NCBI GenBank assembly: GCA_963969395.1
Contig: OZ017803.1
Span: 7,626,001-7,690,000 of the forward strand
Direction of reading: 5' to 3'
DNA from: Pseudoscleropodium purum
Taxonomy: Eukaryota > Streptophyta > Bryopsida > Hypnales > Brachytheciaceae
DNA: 64,000 nt
Both the position numbers and the translations under genes were made by a program. Positions 37,226-49,480 of the stretch are shown one piece after another. The notes beneath the pieces were generated by a model. It was not told the DNA's origin, searched no databases, and worked only from the letters and a program-made list of their open reading frames with translations. Every line of letters starts with the position of its first letter. The stretch's first letter is position 1.

Positions 37226-37999
37226 ACAAAAAATTTACATTACCTTGCACTACTCCAAAAGATGCATGGAATTGCTTAACCCTTGAACGTCGATGCAGAT
37301 GTGTAGTGTTTGATGAATGACAAAAAACTTGTTTGATGGATGTACAAGTGGTCTTTTTCATCCATTTTTTTGGGAGATGAGATCATGGAGACATGCACGA
37401 TCATTGAAGCCCAGAAATGGCGTCATTGCCTGTATTGGTATTTTTTTAGGGAACTGATACTGTGAGAAAGATCCAGAGAAGCGGTACTAGACCCCAGGCT
37501 GCCCTTCGCGCAATTTCCATTAGGGCAGCAAGCATTGACTTGAGGAGTAGTGCAATTTTAGATGATCACTTTAACCTTTGAACGCTAAGGCAGACGTTTG
37601 GTGTCCGATCGATGGATGACAGGGAATCAAACTGTACTTATAGGACAGAAGAAGACAGAAGTGCAACTATTCATCTTCAAAATTGGTTTTGGAGAGGGAT
37701 GATCTTCTACAGCAGTTTGACTTGCAATAACTACTTTTGCAATTTTGCCATTTTGGAGGTAATAGAAAAGAAAAGGATGATTTCGAGGGTCACCCCTCCG
37801 GCGTTGATCATCTTGCATTGCGCAGCACTGTAGTGGGCTGGTTCCTTGCATAGTGTGCAGGTCTGGAGCTGAATTTGACAAGTGCCTTCCGAACGTTCTT
37901 AGTGCGTGTGTCGCTACCTTCTGTACGTGTCCTGGAAGACTCGCTGATTGGTGTTCGGGATTCGTGACAACTCCTATCGATTGTAGGGACGTTCGATGC
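37226..37999. other. Spacer with two short repeat C fragments
   Basis: Two related 50-bp fragments (37279-37330, 37572-37622), about 293 bp apart, both read TTAACC-TTGAACG followed by GATG-ATGACA. Open frames on both strands at 37612-38218 are mutual shadows and partly enter the MITE. No gene is called. Confidence 0.5.
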
Positions 38000-38381
38000 T
38001 AAGGGAGCCGACCCATTTCTGATAATGGACCCATTTTTGTACAGAAAGCTGCACTCTTTCCAATCAGCAGGAGAAAGTAGAAGATTAATTATGGCACAAT
38101 TTTCAATGCAATGGTGGCACATTACGATTCGCTGCACTCTTGGTTGGTTCTGCAAGTGAGCAGTCGTTGGAAATAGGGAGAGTCTATATGACAAGAATAG
38201 GTCGAATGGAATCTTCAACCAAAAAATTTACAGGAATTATGTTTTGAAAAATAAAATTCTGAAAAAATGTGGAATCCTTCTAAACTCTATTTTTGTACAT
38301 GGAAAATTTCTCCACTCAAGAAAGCAGCTCTCCAGATATGCGAAATTGCTTTAAGTGGCCGGAAATGGGTAGGCTTTCTTA
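38000..38381 (-). mobile_element. MITE family 1, copy 1
   Basis: 382 bp, starting TAAGGGAGCCGACCCATTTC and ending GAAATGGGTAGGCTTTCTTA. Terminal inverted repeat of about 19 bp (AGGGAGCCGACCCATTTC type) between TA dinucleotides, as in Tc1/mariner-related Stowaway-like MITEs. Its inside matches the copies at 39528, 51367 and 57480 when read on the minus strand. No transposase. Confidence 0.9.
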
Positions 38382-39527
38382 GACAATTAAAACCATCGGC
38401 GACTCTCATTGTTTCTCAGAAAAGCGAAATCAGCTAGCTAGCCATGACTACGGTGCGCATATTTTACACTTGCCCAATTCTACCGCGACTGGAACGAACC
38501 TTCTCACGAAGCTTTGTCACGAATTGAGGAGCGTTTGGTGGAAGTCAAACTGTGACATTGGAATCGAAGTGCTTCGGTTGAGGTTGGTACGTGGTGTCAA
38601 CAGTTGCTGCTTTGTTTCCAGGGAAACGATTGAGAACATTAGCTAGCCGATCATTCCATGGCGTCTGATCGAATCCTCAGTTGGGCTGTAATTATGTGTC
38701 AGTGTCGTTCTCGATCTTGTATTCGAGAGTTTCAATAGTACGTTGGAGAAACGTCGCCGCCAATTTGCATGGGTTCTCGAGGTTTCTGAATGCAGATTGA
38801 GAAGCTAAAGCGATTGCGAAGAATTGACAACACTTCAACAGGATTTAATTTCCCGCTTGGTCTTGCAAATCGGTCTCATTTTCGTCGTCACGGTTCTTCA
38901 CTTGCTTTTCAGTCTCATCATTTTTATTGTATGCATGCTAGCTAAGTGCAGGTGAATAACAACATAAACTCCAATCCATGTGACAGACTGCTACCTATAT
39001 ATATACTTCATTCAAAATATTCAAGGCTTGTGTGTTTCAGCAGGCCTATATACAGTATACAGCAGTAGGAAAGTGAAATGCACCACAAACATGCCATGCA
39101 GATTTAGAACTTTCCATCAGTTTTAATTTTACATTTGCAAGATTAATTTGCAAGGAAGTGTTCGGTGTCCACACTTATGGCGACTTCCCTGCCTCACAAA
39201 TCATGAGCATATTTATTTCAAGGAAAGCACTTTATAAACTTTGCAGAGTAATGGTTACATCAACTACCTCTTCTATTTACTACGAACAAGAAAAATAAGA
39301 GGCACTGCATGCGGCCTTCAATTCTCCTTCTGTAACCTGGCTGGCCATTTGCACCATTTTCGAAGCGTTGTTCACAGATCAATGAACAGTGCGTTCTCCT
39401 CCGGTTAGTACTGACGCCGCCCACTATTCATTGCCCGCTTTCTGCCACGGTGATCAATCCGACTTTTAAGGGTTAAGTGGTCGACTATGAGTAGCTTTGT
39501 CATAATCTTAGCAAAACTGTGATGCCC
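38382..39527. other. Spacer between two MITE copies
   Basis: Mixed composition and no long open frame. I see no gene or RNA structure I can support. Confidence 0.5.
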
Positions 39528-39949
39528 AGGGTAGCCAACCCATTTCCAACCACTTAAGTAATTATGCATATTTGGAGTGTGGGTTTTAAGAATTCGGGAA
39601 TTTTTTTCATGTACAGAAATAGAGTTTGGAAGGATAAGGATTTGTATTTTTCTAAGATTTTATTATACAAAACATAATTACTATGAATTTTTTAGTGGAA
39701 GAATCTCTTTGACCGATAATGATATAGACCTTACTATTTTTGACTATAGGTTGATTGCAAAATCAACCAAGGACTTGTTGCAATATTGTAAGTTTTGCAG
39801 CCATTGGTAATGCACCAAAACTGCATTGGGAACTGTGCCATAATTATTCACTGCTTATCTTGTGCTAGTTATGCTTATCTTGTGCTAGTTAGAAAGAAAT
39901 TAGTCTATATTACAAGAACGGGGTGATTAGAAATGGGTAGGCTACTATA
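39528..39949 (+). mobile_element. MITE family 1, copy 2
   Basis: About 422 bp. Left end AGGGTAGCCAACCCATTTCC, right end AAATGGGTAGGCTACTATA, so the outermost bases have changed. It contains an internal 18-bp duplication (CTTATCTTGTGCTAGTTA, twice near 39862-39890), which is absent from the other copies. Inside shares AGAATTTTAT...AAACATAATTACTATGAATTTT-type blocks with copies 4 and 5. Confidence 0.85.
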
Positions 39950-40599
39950 TGCTCATTGCTGAACTCTCATCTTAACACCAAGTACAAATATACCCTAAGT
40001 GTACAGTACTGTATTCCTGTCAAGTGTATCCATCTCTATGACCTGCCACTCCACGTGTCTCCTGATAGTCTTGACACGTGTCACTCCTAGGCACTCTCAT
40101 TCCAAGGAACACTCCCAACCTCAAGCCCATGACCCAAAAGCAAATATAAACCAATTGGTAATACTGTAATTCATCAAAAAGTTTCGTGAGCCAATCCGTA
40201 GTCCAAAACTATACTATACGCAATATCATACGTATTATACCACATTCGATACAGCAGGCGAGGAGAATACCGACCCTCAATTCCGACCTACAGGATAGAA
40301 CTGGCAGTCTCAAGCCGACGCCGCGACAGCAGCATCAACTTCACAACAATCCAAACTGAAGCCGGCTGCACTTCTCAACAATCTCCCAATGCGGCCCACA
40401 CCGGCACGGACCTAGATCACGCCAATATTATTCCCCAAATCTCAAATTCTGTCCGAAGACACCCACCTCGCATATTCCTTGCAATTCTCAAGCGACGAAT
40501 TGCGCATCGACGCCGTGGAGATGCGGGACCACGTACACAGCTAAGTGAATGCAGCTAGCAAGTTCACGAGAGATTGTTTCGCAATTCGAGGATTTGGTA
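39950..40599. other. Upstream region of the two-pore K+ channel gene
   Basis: Spacer followed from about 40230 by GC-richer DNA that probably holds the promoter. A GC-richer CG-containing stretch at 40300-40560 fits a promoter, but no element is certain. Confidence 0.4.
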
Positions 40600-41129
40600 C
40601 CAGAATCTCGTGAGTGATTGTTGATGTTGGGTTTGGGCGAATTCGAAGTTTTGAGGCTTGCGAATTGGTTGGATTTTTGGTGTTGGGGTCCGCCATGGAC
40701 GTGACGACTTGGGTTCCGTAAGCTCATGGTGCGCAGTTTGCGAATTTGAGCCGCATTTGGTATGATAGTTTGGTGGTTTTGGGATTGGGGGTTTGGACGA
40801 CTTCGGAGTTTTGAGGCTTGCGATTTGGTTGAATTTTCGGTGTTGGGGTCCGCCATGGACATGAAGACGTGGGTTTCGTAACTTCATGGTGCGCAGCCTG
40901 CGATTTGGAGGCGCATGTGATAGGAGAGTTTGTTGAGTTTGGGTTTGGACGAATTGGGAGTTTCGAGGCTTGCGAATCTGGTCAATTTTCGGTGTTGGGT
41001 TACGCCATGGACATGACGACGCGATTTTTCTAACCTTACGGCGCGCATTTTTCAATTTCGATCCGCATTTCGTATGAGCGTCCATTGAGTTTTGGTTTCG
41101 CGTCTTGGATTCCGCGGCGCCAGCCAACC
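40600..41129 (+). promoter_or_regulatory. Leader of the K+ channel gene: tandem repeat with three 8-codon uORFs
   Basis: Three imperfect units of about 150-160 bp (plus a partial fourth that reaches the start codon) share GAGGCTTGCGA, TTTTCGGTGTTGGG, CGCCATGGAC and GTGCGCAG. Each unit carries an ATG in strong context (CGCCATGGAC) that opens a frame of exactly eight codons ending in TAA: 40695-40721, 40855-40881 and 41007-41033. The peptides are MDVTTWVP, MDMKTWVS and MDMTTRFF. If the region is transcribed and retained, these would reduce or regulate channel translation. Possible donors such as CC|GTAAGC after uORF 1 mean parts could be spliced out. Confidence 0.6.
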
Positions 41130-44100
41130 ATGGCCGATTCTTTCCCGGATCGGACCCCCACGGACCGCAAGCTCCGCATCGCCTTCACCGAGAGCAACCT
41201 CTTCACCCCCTCTGCTCAAATCCCCGAGGACGCCGTCTTCTCCCGCTGCAGCAGCATGCCCAGAGGCGCTCGCTCCTCCGAGTTGGAAAAATCCTCCTGG
41301 CGGAGCTCCCTCGACATCAGCAACTTGAAAAACTCCTTCACTCTCGGATTCCTCTTCCCCGACGACCACGACGACGATGCGCTTCGTCAATCCTTCCTCA
41401 CCGATAGCAGCAGCAGTGACGACAGCGACATCGAATCCCCCTCCCCTGCCAAACCCATCGCCAAATCCGCGGAGGTCGAAGTCAAGCGGAAGGGACGCAT
41501 CCACCGCGCGCAGACGGCGCCGGCGATGGCGAGCATGAACCGGGAACGCGTCGCAGCTTCGTTGCAGCGACCGAACTTCCCGAGAGGCTCAGCGATTGTG
41601 GTGCGCGCGGGAGCGGGGCTCATGGTGTATTTGGCATGTGGGGTCGCGATTTATGCGTTCAAGACGAAGGAATTTTCAGGGATTGAGACGCTGTCGGTGG
41701 TAGACGCTCTCTACTTCTGCGTCGTCACCATGTGCACCATCGGGTATGGAGACATTGTGCCCGTGACGCCGTTTGCGAAACTGTTCACGTGTTTGTTTGT
41801 GTTGGTGGGGTTCGGGTTTATTGATGCGCTGGTCAGCGGGATGGTCACGGTTGTGCTGGACAAGCAGGAGCACCTGCTGCTCTCCGCCGTCGAGGGAAGC
41901 CACTTCAGGCACGTCTCGTTTCTTGCGTCTCCCAGAATTTGACATTGTTTTCTTAATCTTCGTGTTGTTGGGTACCTATTGTACTGTCTGGTGATTTACA
42001 ACGAATATGTGGTAAAATTACCCTGTGCTTTCGCTACGTTAGTGCATGTCCCTGTTTGTAGCTACAAGGAACCCTGAAAATTTTCACGATATTTAGCTGG
42101 AAAAGAACTATCGATTACTATATCGAAATTAAACTGTTCAGAAATGGCCTTTTGAGTGCATGGTTAGAGGTCAAATGCTCTTCCCTTGTGAGGCTCTTCA
42201 CCGTAATCCAAAAGGTAAAATTGAGTTGATTGCACAACCATTAATAGTTTAAACAAACTGCTTGCAAGACATGCTACGCAAATGATGATCCTCCAAGTTT
42301 AACGACTGCAAAATAATTGATTATTTCAATAACATTTTTAGCTTAATCAGGCATCTCCTTTGAGTGCACGGATACAGCTCAATATTCTTCCCTTGTGAGG
42401 CTCATACCCTGAATCCAGAAGGTAAACTTGATGTGCTCGTTGATATGCTTAAACATTCATAAGCTAAACAACGTGCACTCAAGACATCCAATACAAACGA
42501 TGATCCTTTTAGCCCCCAAATTGCAAAATATTCTACCTGCATGCCTGAAAATCCAAAAACATAGTTTAATGACGCATAGCTTTATGAGATTGCTTGAGAT
42601 GCTTGCGATTCAAGGAATTCGCTTCATGATGCCTACCTTTACTGCTGTGATGAATTTTCAGGACAGCGAAGAAGTATTTCCTGAACGCGAAGCACGGGAA
42701 CCGCCTGCGCATTCGGATGAAAGTGGCGATGGCTCTTGGGGTGCCCGTGATTTGCATCGTGACCGGCACCGTGGTGATGATGAAACTCGAGGGGTTGGTG
42801 CTGCTGGATGCGTTTTACTGCACCATCATGTCGATTACGACGGTGGGTTATGGCGATCACACGTTCAAGACGTACTCGGGGCGTCTGTTTGCGGGTGTGT
42901 GGCTGTTGGTGAGCACGTTGGCGATGGCGAGGTGTTTCTTGTACTTGGCGGAGGCCAGAGTGGACAAGCGCCATCGCTTGATCGCCAAGTGGGTGTTGAG
43001 AAGGGAGTTGACGGTCGGGGATTTGGTGCAGGCTGATCTGGATCATGACGGGTGCATCAGGTGTGCGAAAGCTTCTTCTTTTTTTCTCTGCAATTCTGGC
43101 ATATATTTATTGCATTTTTTTTCATTTTTTTCATTTTTTATTGTAAGAGAATGGAGCTTGTTGCAATAAAATTCCACCCAATAGGTTTCTTGATTTCGCA
43201 AAATTTCATTGCGAAGTTGTTTGGATGTTTTAATGCCAATAACATTTGGGTCACAAGAACGTGACGGATGAAATTGTGAAAGTGTGCATTGAATATAAGA
43301 GATTTATAACAATAGCAAATCAAAAGAAATGTTATTCATAAGAAATGGCTAGAGGTGGGATTTTTTGTAGTTGGTAGACTCATAACCTCAATGCAAGCAA
43401 GTTTTCTTTGTTGTGGTAAGTTCTGATTGACAAAGGAGAGTTGAGCTAGACTCGTAGTGCTGGAGTTTTGACAATGGGCTTTAACTATGAGCACAATTGC
43501 ATTGAGTATGCACCAGTGTTGTAGAGTTGTTACAATAGTGGTGCAATTTTTTTATTTTTTGTACTTTGAGATCAGCCAATTTAACAGCTCAATGCCTGTA
43601 TTGAGATCTTGTCATTTATGGCAAAGCAAGCTAAGTCATGGAGAACAATCGCAAGGCAGTACCTCCCTCGCATCACTGGCGAGCGAGGTTTTGAGTTGCA
43701 GTTGTTAATCATAACCTATCTTGCTTTGCCATTATCTATTCCTTCTCCTCAAGCAAAGAGAGACCAGCAAGCTTCACCTATCTCAACTACACTACTACGT
43801 TGTTCATCAGAGACACTCCATGCGCGCGGGTTACCAATGTTTTGATGTTCATCAGAGGTTAGAAATTGAAAGAAGATTTTAGTGTACCAAAGAAATATGG
43901 TAAGAAAAAGTTACTTAGGTTTGACAAAGCGAGAGAGTTCTTAGAGGTGACATGCTTGTGAACAGACGATACTGAAGAGAATCAAAAGAGCTTCCGAATC
44001 AGTTCAACTTTGAGAGTGTGTGTCACTGATACCATTTCATTTTGCTGTGGTTTTACAGTAAAGCGGAGTTTGTAGTGTACAAGTTGAAAGAGATGGGACA

Positions 44101-44203
44101 TGTGGAGTCACACGAAATTGCTGACATATGCCAACAGTTTGATCAGCTTGACGTGAACAATTCAGGCAAAATTACTCTGGCACGTCTTCAAGAGGGTAAT
44201 TAA
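41130..44203 (+). CDS. TPK: Two-pore K+ channel, TPK type, probably vacuolar
   Basis: Ca2+-sensitive tandem-pore potassium channel of the tonoplast. Three exons: 41130-41908, 42662-43060, 44059-44203; 440 residues. The start ACCATGG is the first ATG in this frame. Order: acidic Ser-rich N terminus, RAQTAP at 126-131 (an RxxTxP 14-3-3 binding site like RSRSAP of Arabidopsis TPK1), membrane segment, pore 1 with TIGYGD (205-208), two further helices, KHGNRLRIRMKV, pore 2 with TVGYGD (322-325), then two EF hands. EF1 loop 385-396 (DLDHDGCISKAE) is canonical and is split by intron 2. EF2 loop 424-435 (DVNNSGKITLAR) ends in Arg instead of Glu/Asp, so its Ca2+ binding may be weak. Intron 1 needs a GC donor (AG|GCACGT at 41909); no GT donor keeps the frame. 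Confidence 0.93.
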
Positions 44204-46721
44204 TTCTTGACGTAATAAATTAGATCAAGCTTGTTGTTAGATTTTGAAAATCTATAGCTCTCTCAAAGGGTGTTGAGAAGGTGAGCTTATGAGTACTCTA
44301 AAACTACTCTTGCTTTCCAACCACATGGTATCATGTGGCAATGGAAGTCATAGGACCAAGTAATGGATTAGAGAACTAGATGACGACTAGATGAATTGGA
44401 TTAGTTATTGGACATAACCCTCTCTTCCAAAATTATACATTAAGATTGTATCTAGAGCTCTTTTAAAGAGTTGAGAAGATGAGGATATGGCTTTGAATCC
44501 TCCCCGTTTCTAACCACAATGCACATTGTGAAAATGAAAGCTATAGAAGGGAAGGGAAGGTTATGCTGTTAACAATTTTGGAGTTTATGAGAAGAGGCAA
44601 TCCATAATATCTTCAAAGCCTTCTCCAGAGTTGTTCTATTGTATGCATAGGAGTAGCATTGCAACATGTAAATTCTTGTATATTACATTGAAGAAATCTC
44701 TTAATTTATGTGATCACATCTTGTTGTGGTGTGATCTAATGACTTACCAGTTCTGATACACACCTTCAACAAACAAATAGTAGTATCGATGTGTGGGAGT
44801 TATGAATTAGTGAAGACCGACAAGAACTTATGTGCAAGTTGTTGATTCTTTTGAGTTAAATTATAGCATTGACACCTTGTGATACAAAATCCAAATGCTT
44901 TTGTCATAAGTTGTGATTGGCAAATAGTCATGTTAAATTTGATAATGGTATAGTTTTGGCAATGCATAACATTCAATAACCTTCATACCCATTGCCTTTT
45001 CTTCATGCACCCTACTCATCACATTGAACTTCCATCTATCCACTTAGCTAATGATGGGTGTAGAATATTCCATATCATCTATTATAGAGTCAAGGTATTG
45101 ATAGTGCATGCTACTAAATGTTATGTGGGTCTTAACTATGTGCATGTGAATGTGCAAAACCCTTCGTTAATATAAGCAATGAAAATTCTTCACCTAAACA
45201 ACCAAATCTATCATCTTTATGATTGAGTACAATTCACCTTCCAAAAAAATGTCACATGGTTGTCACCAATACAATATTAATTTGCAACTCATGCAAGCAT
45301 TGCAACAACCACTATTGCCTTTAATGCAAGGCACATCACTATGCCTCATGTAATTCTAAACAAATCTTCAAGCATAATTGTCATCCCCAATTAGTATGCA
45401 ACTATGCACACTATACTTGAAGCCAATCTTGTACAATTCATTGGTAATGAGAAGGGTAAGAAGTACATTAAAAAAAAACAAGGTAAATGATAAGAATCAT
45501 TGTTCTATGTTAAATGTACTTCTTGTCCTTTTTTCAAGTTAATGCAATGTGCAACACTTTCTTGAACAACATACATATATAATGTAGTTGTATATTGCAA
45601 TAAGGGACAACAATTATGTTCATGATCAATAATTAGAATTTTGTGGGAACCAACCCTAATACTTTACATTAATGACCAAAGTGATTGTTGAAGTCCTTGG
45701 ATGAATTGCAAGTTGGATATTAGTCAAGATGTTCCTTATCACCTTATTTCACACGTCTTTGATGAAGCACTTGGAATCTTATGCACATCAATTCTTTCCT
45801 CTACTTTCCAAAAGATTAACAACCATCCTACAAGGAAGCACTACAAACTATAATGTGATCAAGAAATTGAACTTTCCTTTAATGTCTAGTAACCCTCCAT
45901 TAATGAAAAGAGTAAATCCTAAATGATCATATTTTAACTACCTTATCTGATTTGTACAACTCTATCATTGAATTGCAAAAGTAGAATAAATGAATCCACT
46001 ACAAATATTAGCATATTATGACTAGTACATATCCATAGATACTCAAGCTAAGGTTTTGAATTATACAAGGAATTTGACATCAAATAAATTCAGAAGCACA
46101 TTGAAAGAAAAATCTTAATCACTTCAGAAAGAAAATGCATTCCAATTATTGTCTCTATTTTAGAGAATTTGGATATGAGACTCTTGGGCATTGAACCCTA
46201 TGCAATATGAATTCTAAGACATGACTGCAATTTTTTTGAAAGAAAAGACATGTATAGATATTTACAACATGCACATGCACTTGAATTTTCAAAATTCCTC
46301 ATCAATAGCTCTCAATCAATTATCATAGAATATCATGAAATTTAATGTACAAAATTCTCCAAAAATTGAATTTTCTATTTTTTGAAGATGAAATTTGGTA
46401 TGCATGATGGGTACGATATAAGAATGCAATGTTGCAAGAATTGCATAGGTTTGCGTTTGAAAATGGGACATTTGTATGGAAAACAAAGGGAGATGCGAAT
46501 CTATTGGTCCGGGCATTGTACAGTACATCAACAATCCGTTCCATTATTGTGAGGAAACATCTGTACAGTACAAGATATTACTATGGTCTACAAAACTACC
46601 ACTATCTCACTTAGATGAACCCTCCATGACCTCCAAATAATCTACAAGTGACCAATCTCCATACCACCACAGTTCGGATCCCTCTGACCGTGCAATGGTA
46701 CATCACCAACACTTGACCACT
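44204..46721. other. Spacer between the convergent TPK and BAX inhibitor genes
   Basis: 3' regions of both genes plus AT-rich DNA. The short open frames (45729-45926, 46316-46614) have no family features. A word GTACAGTACA occurs twice at about 46515-46570. Nothing else was seen. Confidence 0.5.
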
Positions 46722-48822
46722 CTAGTCACGACGTTTGCGTCGTTCACGCTCCTTCCGCTCTCTTTCACCTGCATTCTTTGTCTGCACCCAACGAGACATT
46801 GGTTCATCGTCAACCTTCATATATTATGATTAAACCATATGCCAAGTTTAGATATCACCAAAAGAAAGCGTCCATTCAGGCCATATTACATACTACATTT
46901 AGGGTAAACAGAAGTTGAAAGTAGAATTCCATCCAAGAATGATGTTCAGAGACTAACCAGAATGACAAGGATGCGCACAAAGATGGCAACAAAGTCCAAA
47001 AAGAGGTCCATTGTGTGTTTAATGTAATCGAAGTCCCCGAGAGACGCCCTCTCAATGATCATTTGAGTGTCGAATAACACATAGCCCACGAATAGGGCCA
47101 ACCCAAGGTACAGCTGCAGCACAAACAAAACCCCTTAATAATATGCAACAGGGAATGGACCACATAGCCACTAGCGCTGAATACAAATTACCTTAAAATA
47201 TGAAATGGATTCTGCAGCAAAAGAAACTCATTGGTAAGTTGGCCAAGCGTACCTCAACGTTGAACATGAACGCTCCACGACCAAAAAACAGAGAGCCAAA
47301 CTGCATCATAGCCATCATGCTGATGGCAGAGGACAAAATTCCTCCCAAAAACAGGTATTCCCTCCGCTTTGCTAGCAAGGCAGCCCCAGTGAAGCAGGCG
47401 AAGATTGCTGTAGAGCCTAGAAAAGCAACCATGACAATACTGCAACAACAAACTCCAAATGAGTATAAAGATGACTCATTGAAGTACTCCTGTTTTTCAT
47501 TTGTAACCTACACACCTTTTTCACAAAAACAAATATTACAGAGCGAATAAAAGCTCTCCTCGATAACAAAAAACAATATTAAAAAATTCCCACAGTAAAA
47601 GTGTCCACATGCATAGCATCACTATATTGCATACCTGGGGTCAAATTCGAGGACATGCCCCACAAGTGTCCCCAATGATGCGCCCTCACAAAGGGCAGCG
47701 GCACCCAACAACTGTAATCTCTTCGTCTGCAAACAACGAAACAGCATTCCACAGCAATCAATATTTCAAGAGAATACAAAGATGAACAGAAACAGTCTTC
47801 ACAAAAACACTATACTGGCAGCCTTCCGAATCATCAGGGTTATACGAATGACGCACAAATGCTAGCACGGAAAATAAAGCGATAATGATCTATCAAAAAA
47901 ATATGATAACCTTTGGTGAATGAGGCAAATTCATTCTCAGCCCATTATTCCCCTAAACATGGCATGCTCGGTGACATACACTATCAATGTCAACTCCATC
48001 TGAAGAGCTTAACTACCGGTAATAGCATGAATTCTCAAGACCATATCAAATTAATTCAAACACGCTTATAAGTTGATTGACAATTCCCATATATAGGGTG
48101 ACTGATCATTCGCATAAAGTGAACTTCAAATCCCTAAAACCCTCACCTTAGTGCATTTGAAACGATGGATAGTGATGGAAAAAGAAACCAAACAGCAACA
48201 TACCTCGTTCTGTACCGTTGAAGGCGTCAAAGCAAGCCATGTACTGGCACCAATAAACATCATCGAGGTAATGATGCCCCCAATGTTCAACAACGTATGG
48301 ATGTATACACCCACCGCCGACAGAAGTACCGTCGCAGCTAAGGTCGTGTATACCTGTCAAATAAGCAGAGACATTGCCTTATGAGACAAAAAGAGGGCTA
48401 CTAACAGAAAAAAATTATAAGTTCAAAATTAGCCAGTCCACCAGCATCATAAATACAAACCCTAAGGCAAACATTGTTTTGGATGCACAACTACAACAGC
48501 AAGGACTAAACAATCCCAACACCATAAACATCACGAGGAGGACATGAATTGCGGAAAAAGTAAATAAATCACGAGGAATAAACTACATAAGCAGGTAAAC
48601 ATCATGAGGAGTGTATCAATTATGAATAAAATTACTACAATTCAACTACGAAACCAAATAAAGAAATCACCGCAACAACCGACACGCACCACCGCTATGG
48701 AGCAAAACCCTTACCCGCTGCAGATGATGCTGCACAGGCGTGGAAATCGAGTTGAAATTCTTCATCGCGTTGTAATTCCAATCCTTCCCACGACCATCGA
48801 AGAAAGACGCTGCGTAATCCAT
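46722..48822 (-). CDS. BI-1: BAX inhibitor-1 (TMBIM family cell-death suppressor)
   Basis: An endoplasmic-reticulum membrane protein that restrains stress-induced cell death and affects Ca2+ handling. Six exons on the minus strand, in coding order: 48822-48715, 48353-48204, 47726-47635, 47439-47253, 47113-46958, 46781-46722. All introns are GT-AG, phases agree, 250 residues (Arabidopsis BI-1 has 247). The start [12 protein letters not shown] aligns with MDAFSSFFDSQPG; an upstream in-frame ATG exists but is not conserved. Signature stretches: [56 protein letters not shown], and [17 protein letters not shown]. About six or seven membrane helices. The C terminus is a basic, highly charged tail ([14 protein letters not shown]), like the KKKKRRN end of the Arabidopsis protein, which is needed for function and calmodulin binding. 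Confidence 0.96.
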
Positions 48823-49480
48823 AGCTCCGACACACGTAATGGAAAACTTTCCAAAACCCTCGATCTCCCTCAAATCTCCACCAAAAAACCTACAAAAGCG
48901 CTCTGTAGAATCGCTGGAACGCCTTCTCAACGCAATCGACAATTGCGACACCAATCACACTCAAGGTAGGAAAAAAAACTGCTATCAATCCAGATGCGGT
49001 TTGCACCCGTGCGTCGAAACTTGACAAAGCTCCTGGCTAGCTGGACCCGGGAAGAAGGTACATATAAAGTAATCCCATGGAAAAAGGAACTTTCCAGAAG
49101 CGTCCGTTCTCAGGTTTGGGAACTCGTTCTGTGTGTCGGGATGGATAGATGGGAGTTTTGTTCCCGAAGTGCCCACATTCTCAATGCGCGTTCCCTATAC
49201 CAGATCTGAAACTGGAGGGGTTGGTTCCAGGAAAGACATGCCGCTTGAGGGTGCCGACTGTTCTCGGGAAGTGGAAGCATTGCTGACGGGGACGGATTTC
49301 ACTGGCTGGTGGGGTTTAAAACGTGTCTCAGCCAATTGGATTGGGGGTAAGGTGCACGTCAAGGACCCCCGTTATTGCCCCGTGTTTTACCCCTGAGAAA
49401 ACACTGGAATTTTTTTTCTTATTAGCCACCCACGATAAAAATTTGAAACTTTTGAATTTCATATTTGAATTCATAATTGA
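48823..49480 (-). promoter_or_regulatory. Promoter region of the BAX inhibitor gene
   Basis: Mixed composition up to about 49400, then abrupt change to AT-rich DNA; taken as promoter plus leader by position. Small open frames on the plus strand (48604-48969, 48994-49396) are antisense or random. No element assigned. Confidence 0.4.

Noticed and set aside
41052..41504. 150-codon minus-strand frame
   Set aside because: Antisense to the GC-rich first exon of the K+ channel gene; Gly/Val-rich shadow translation.
42428..43036. 202-codon plus-strand frame
   Set aside because: It is the wrong frame of TPK exon 2; the correct frame holds TVGYGD and conserved helices.
43487..43845. Short open frames inside TPK intron 2
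   Set aside because: Intronic, no family features; the EF hand on both sides of the intron reads through when it is spliced out.
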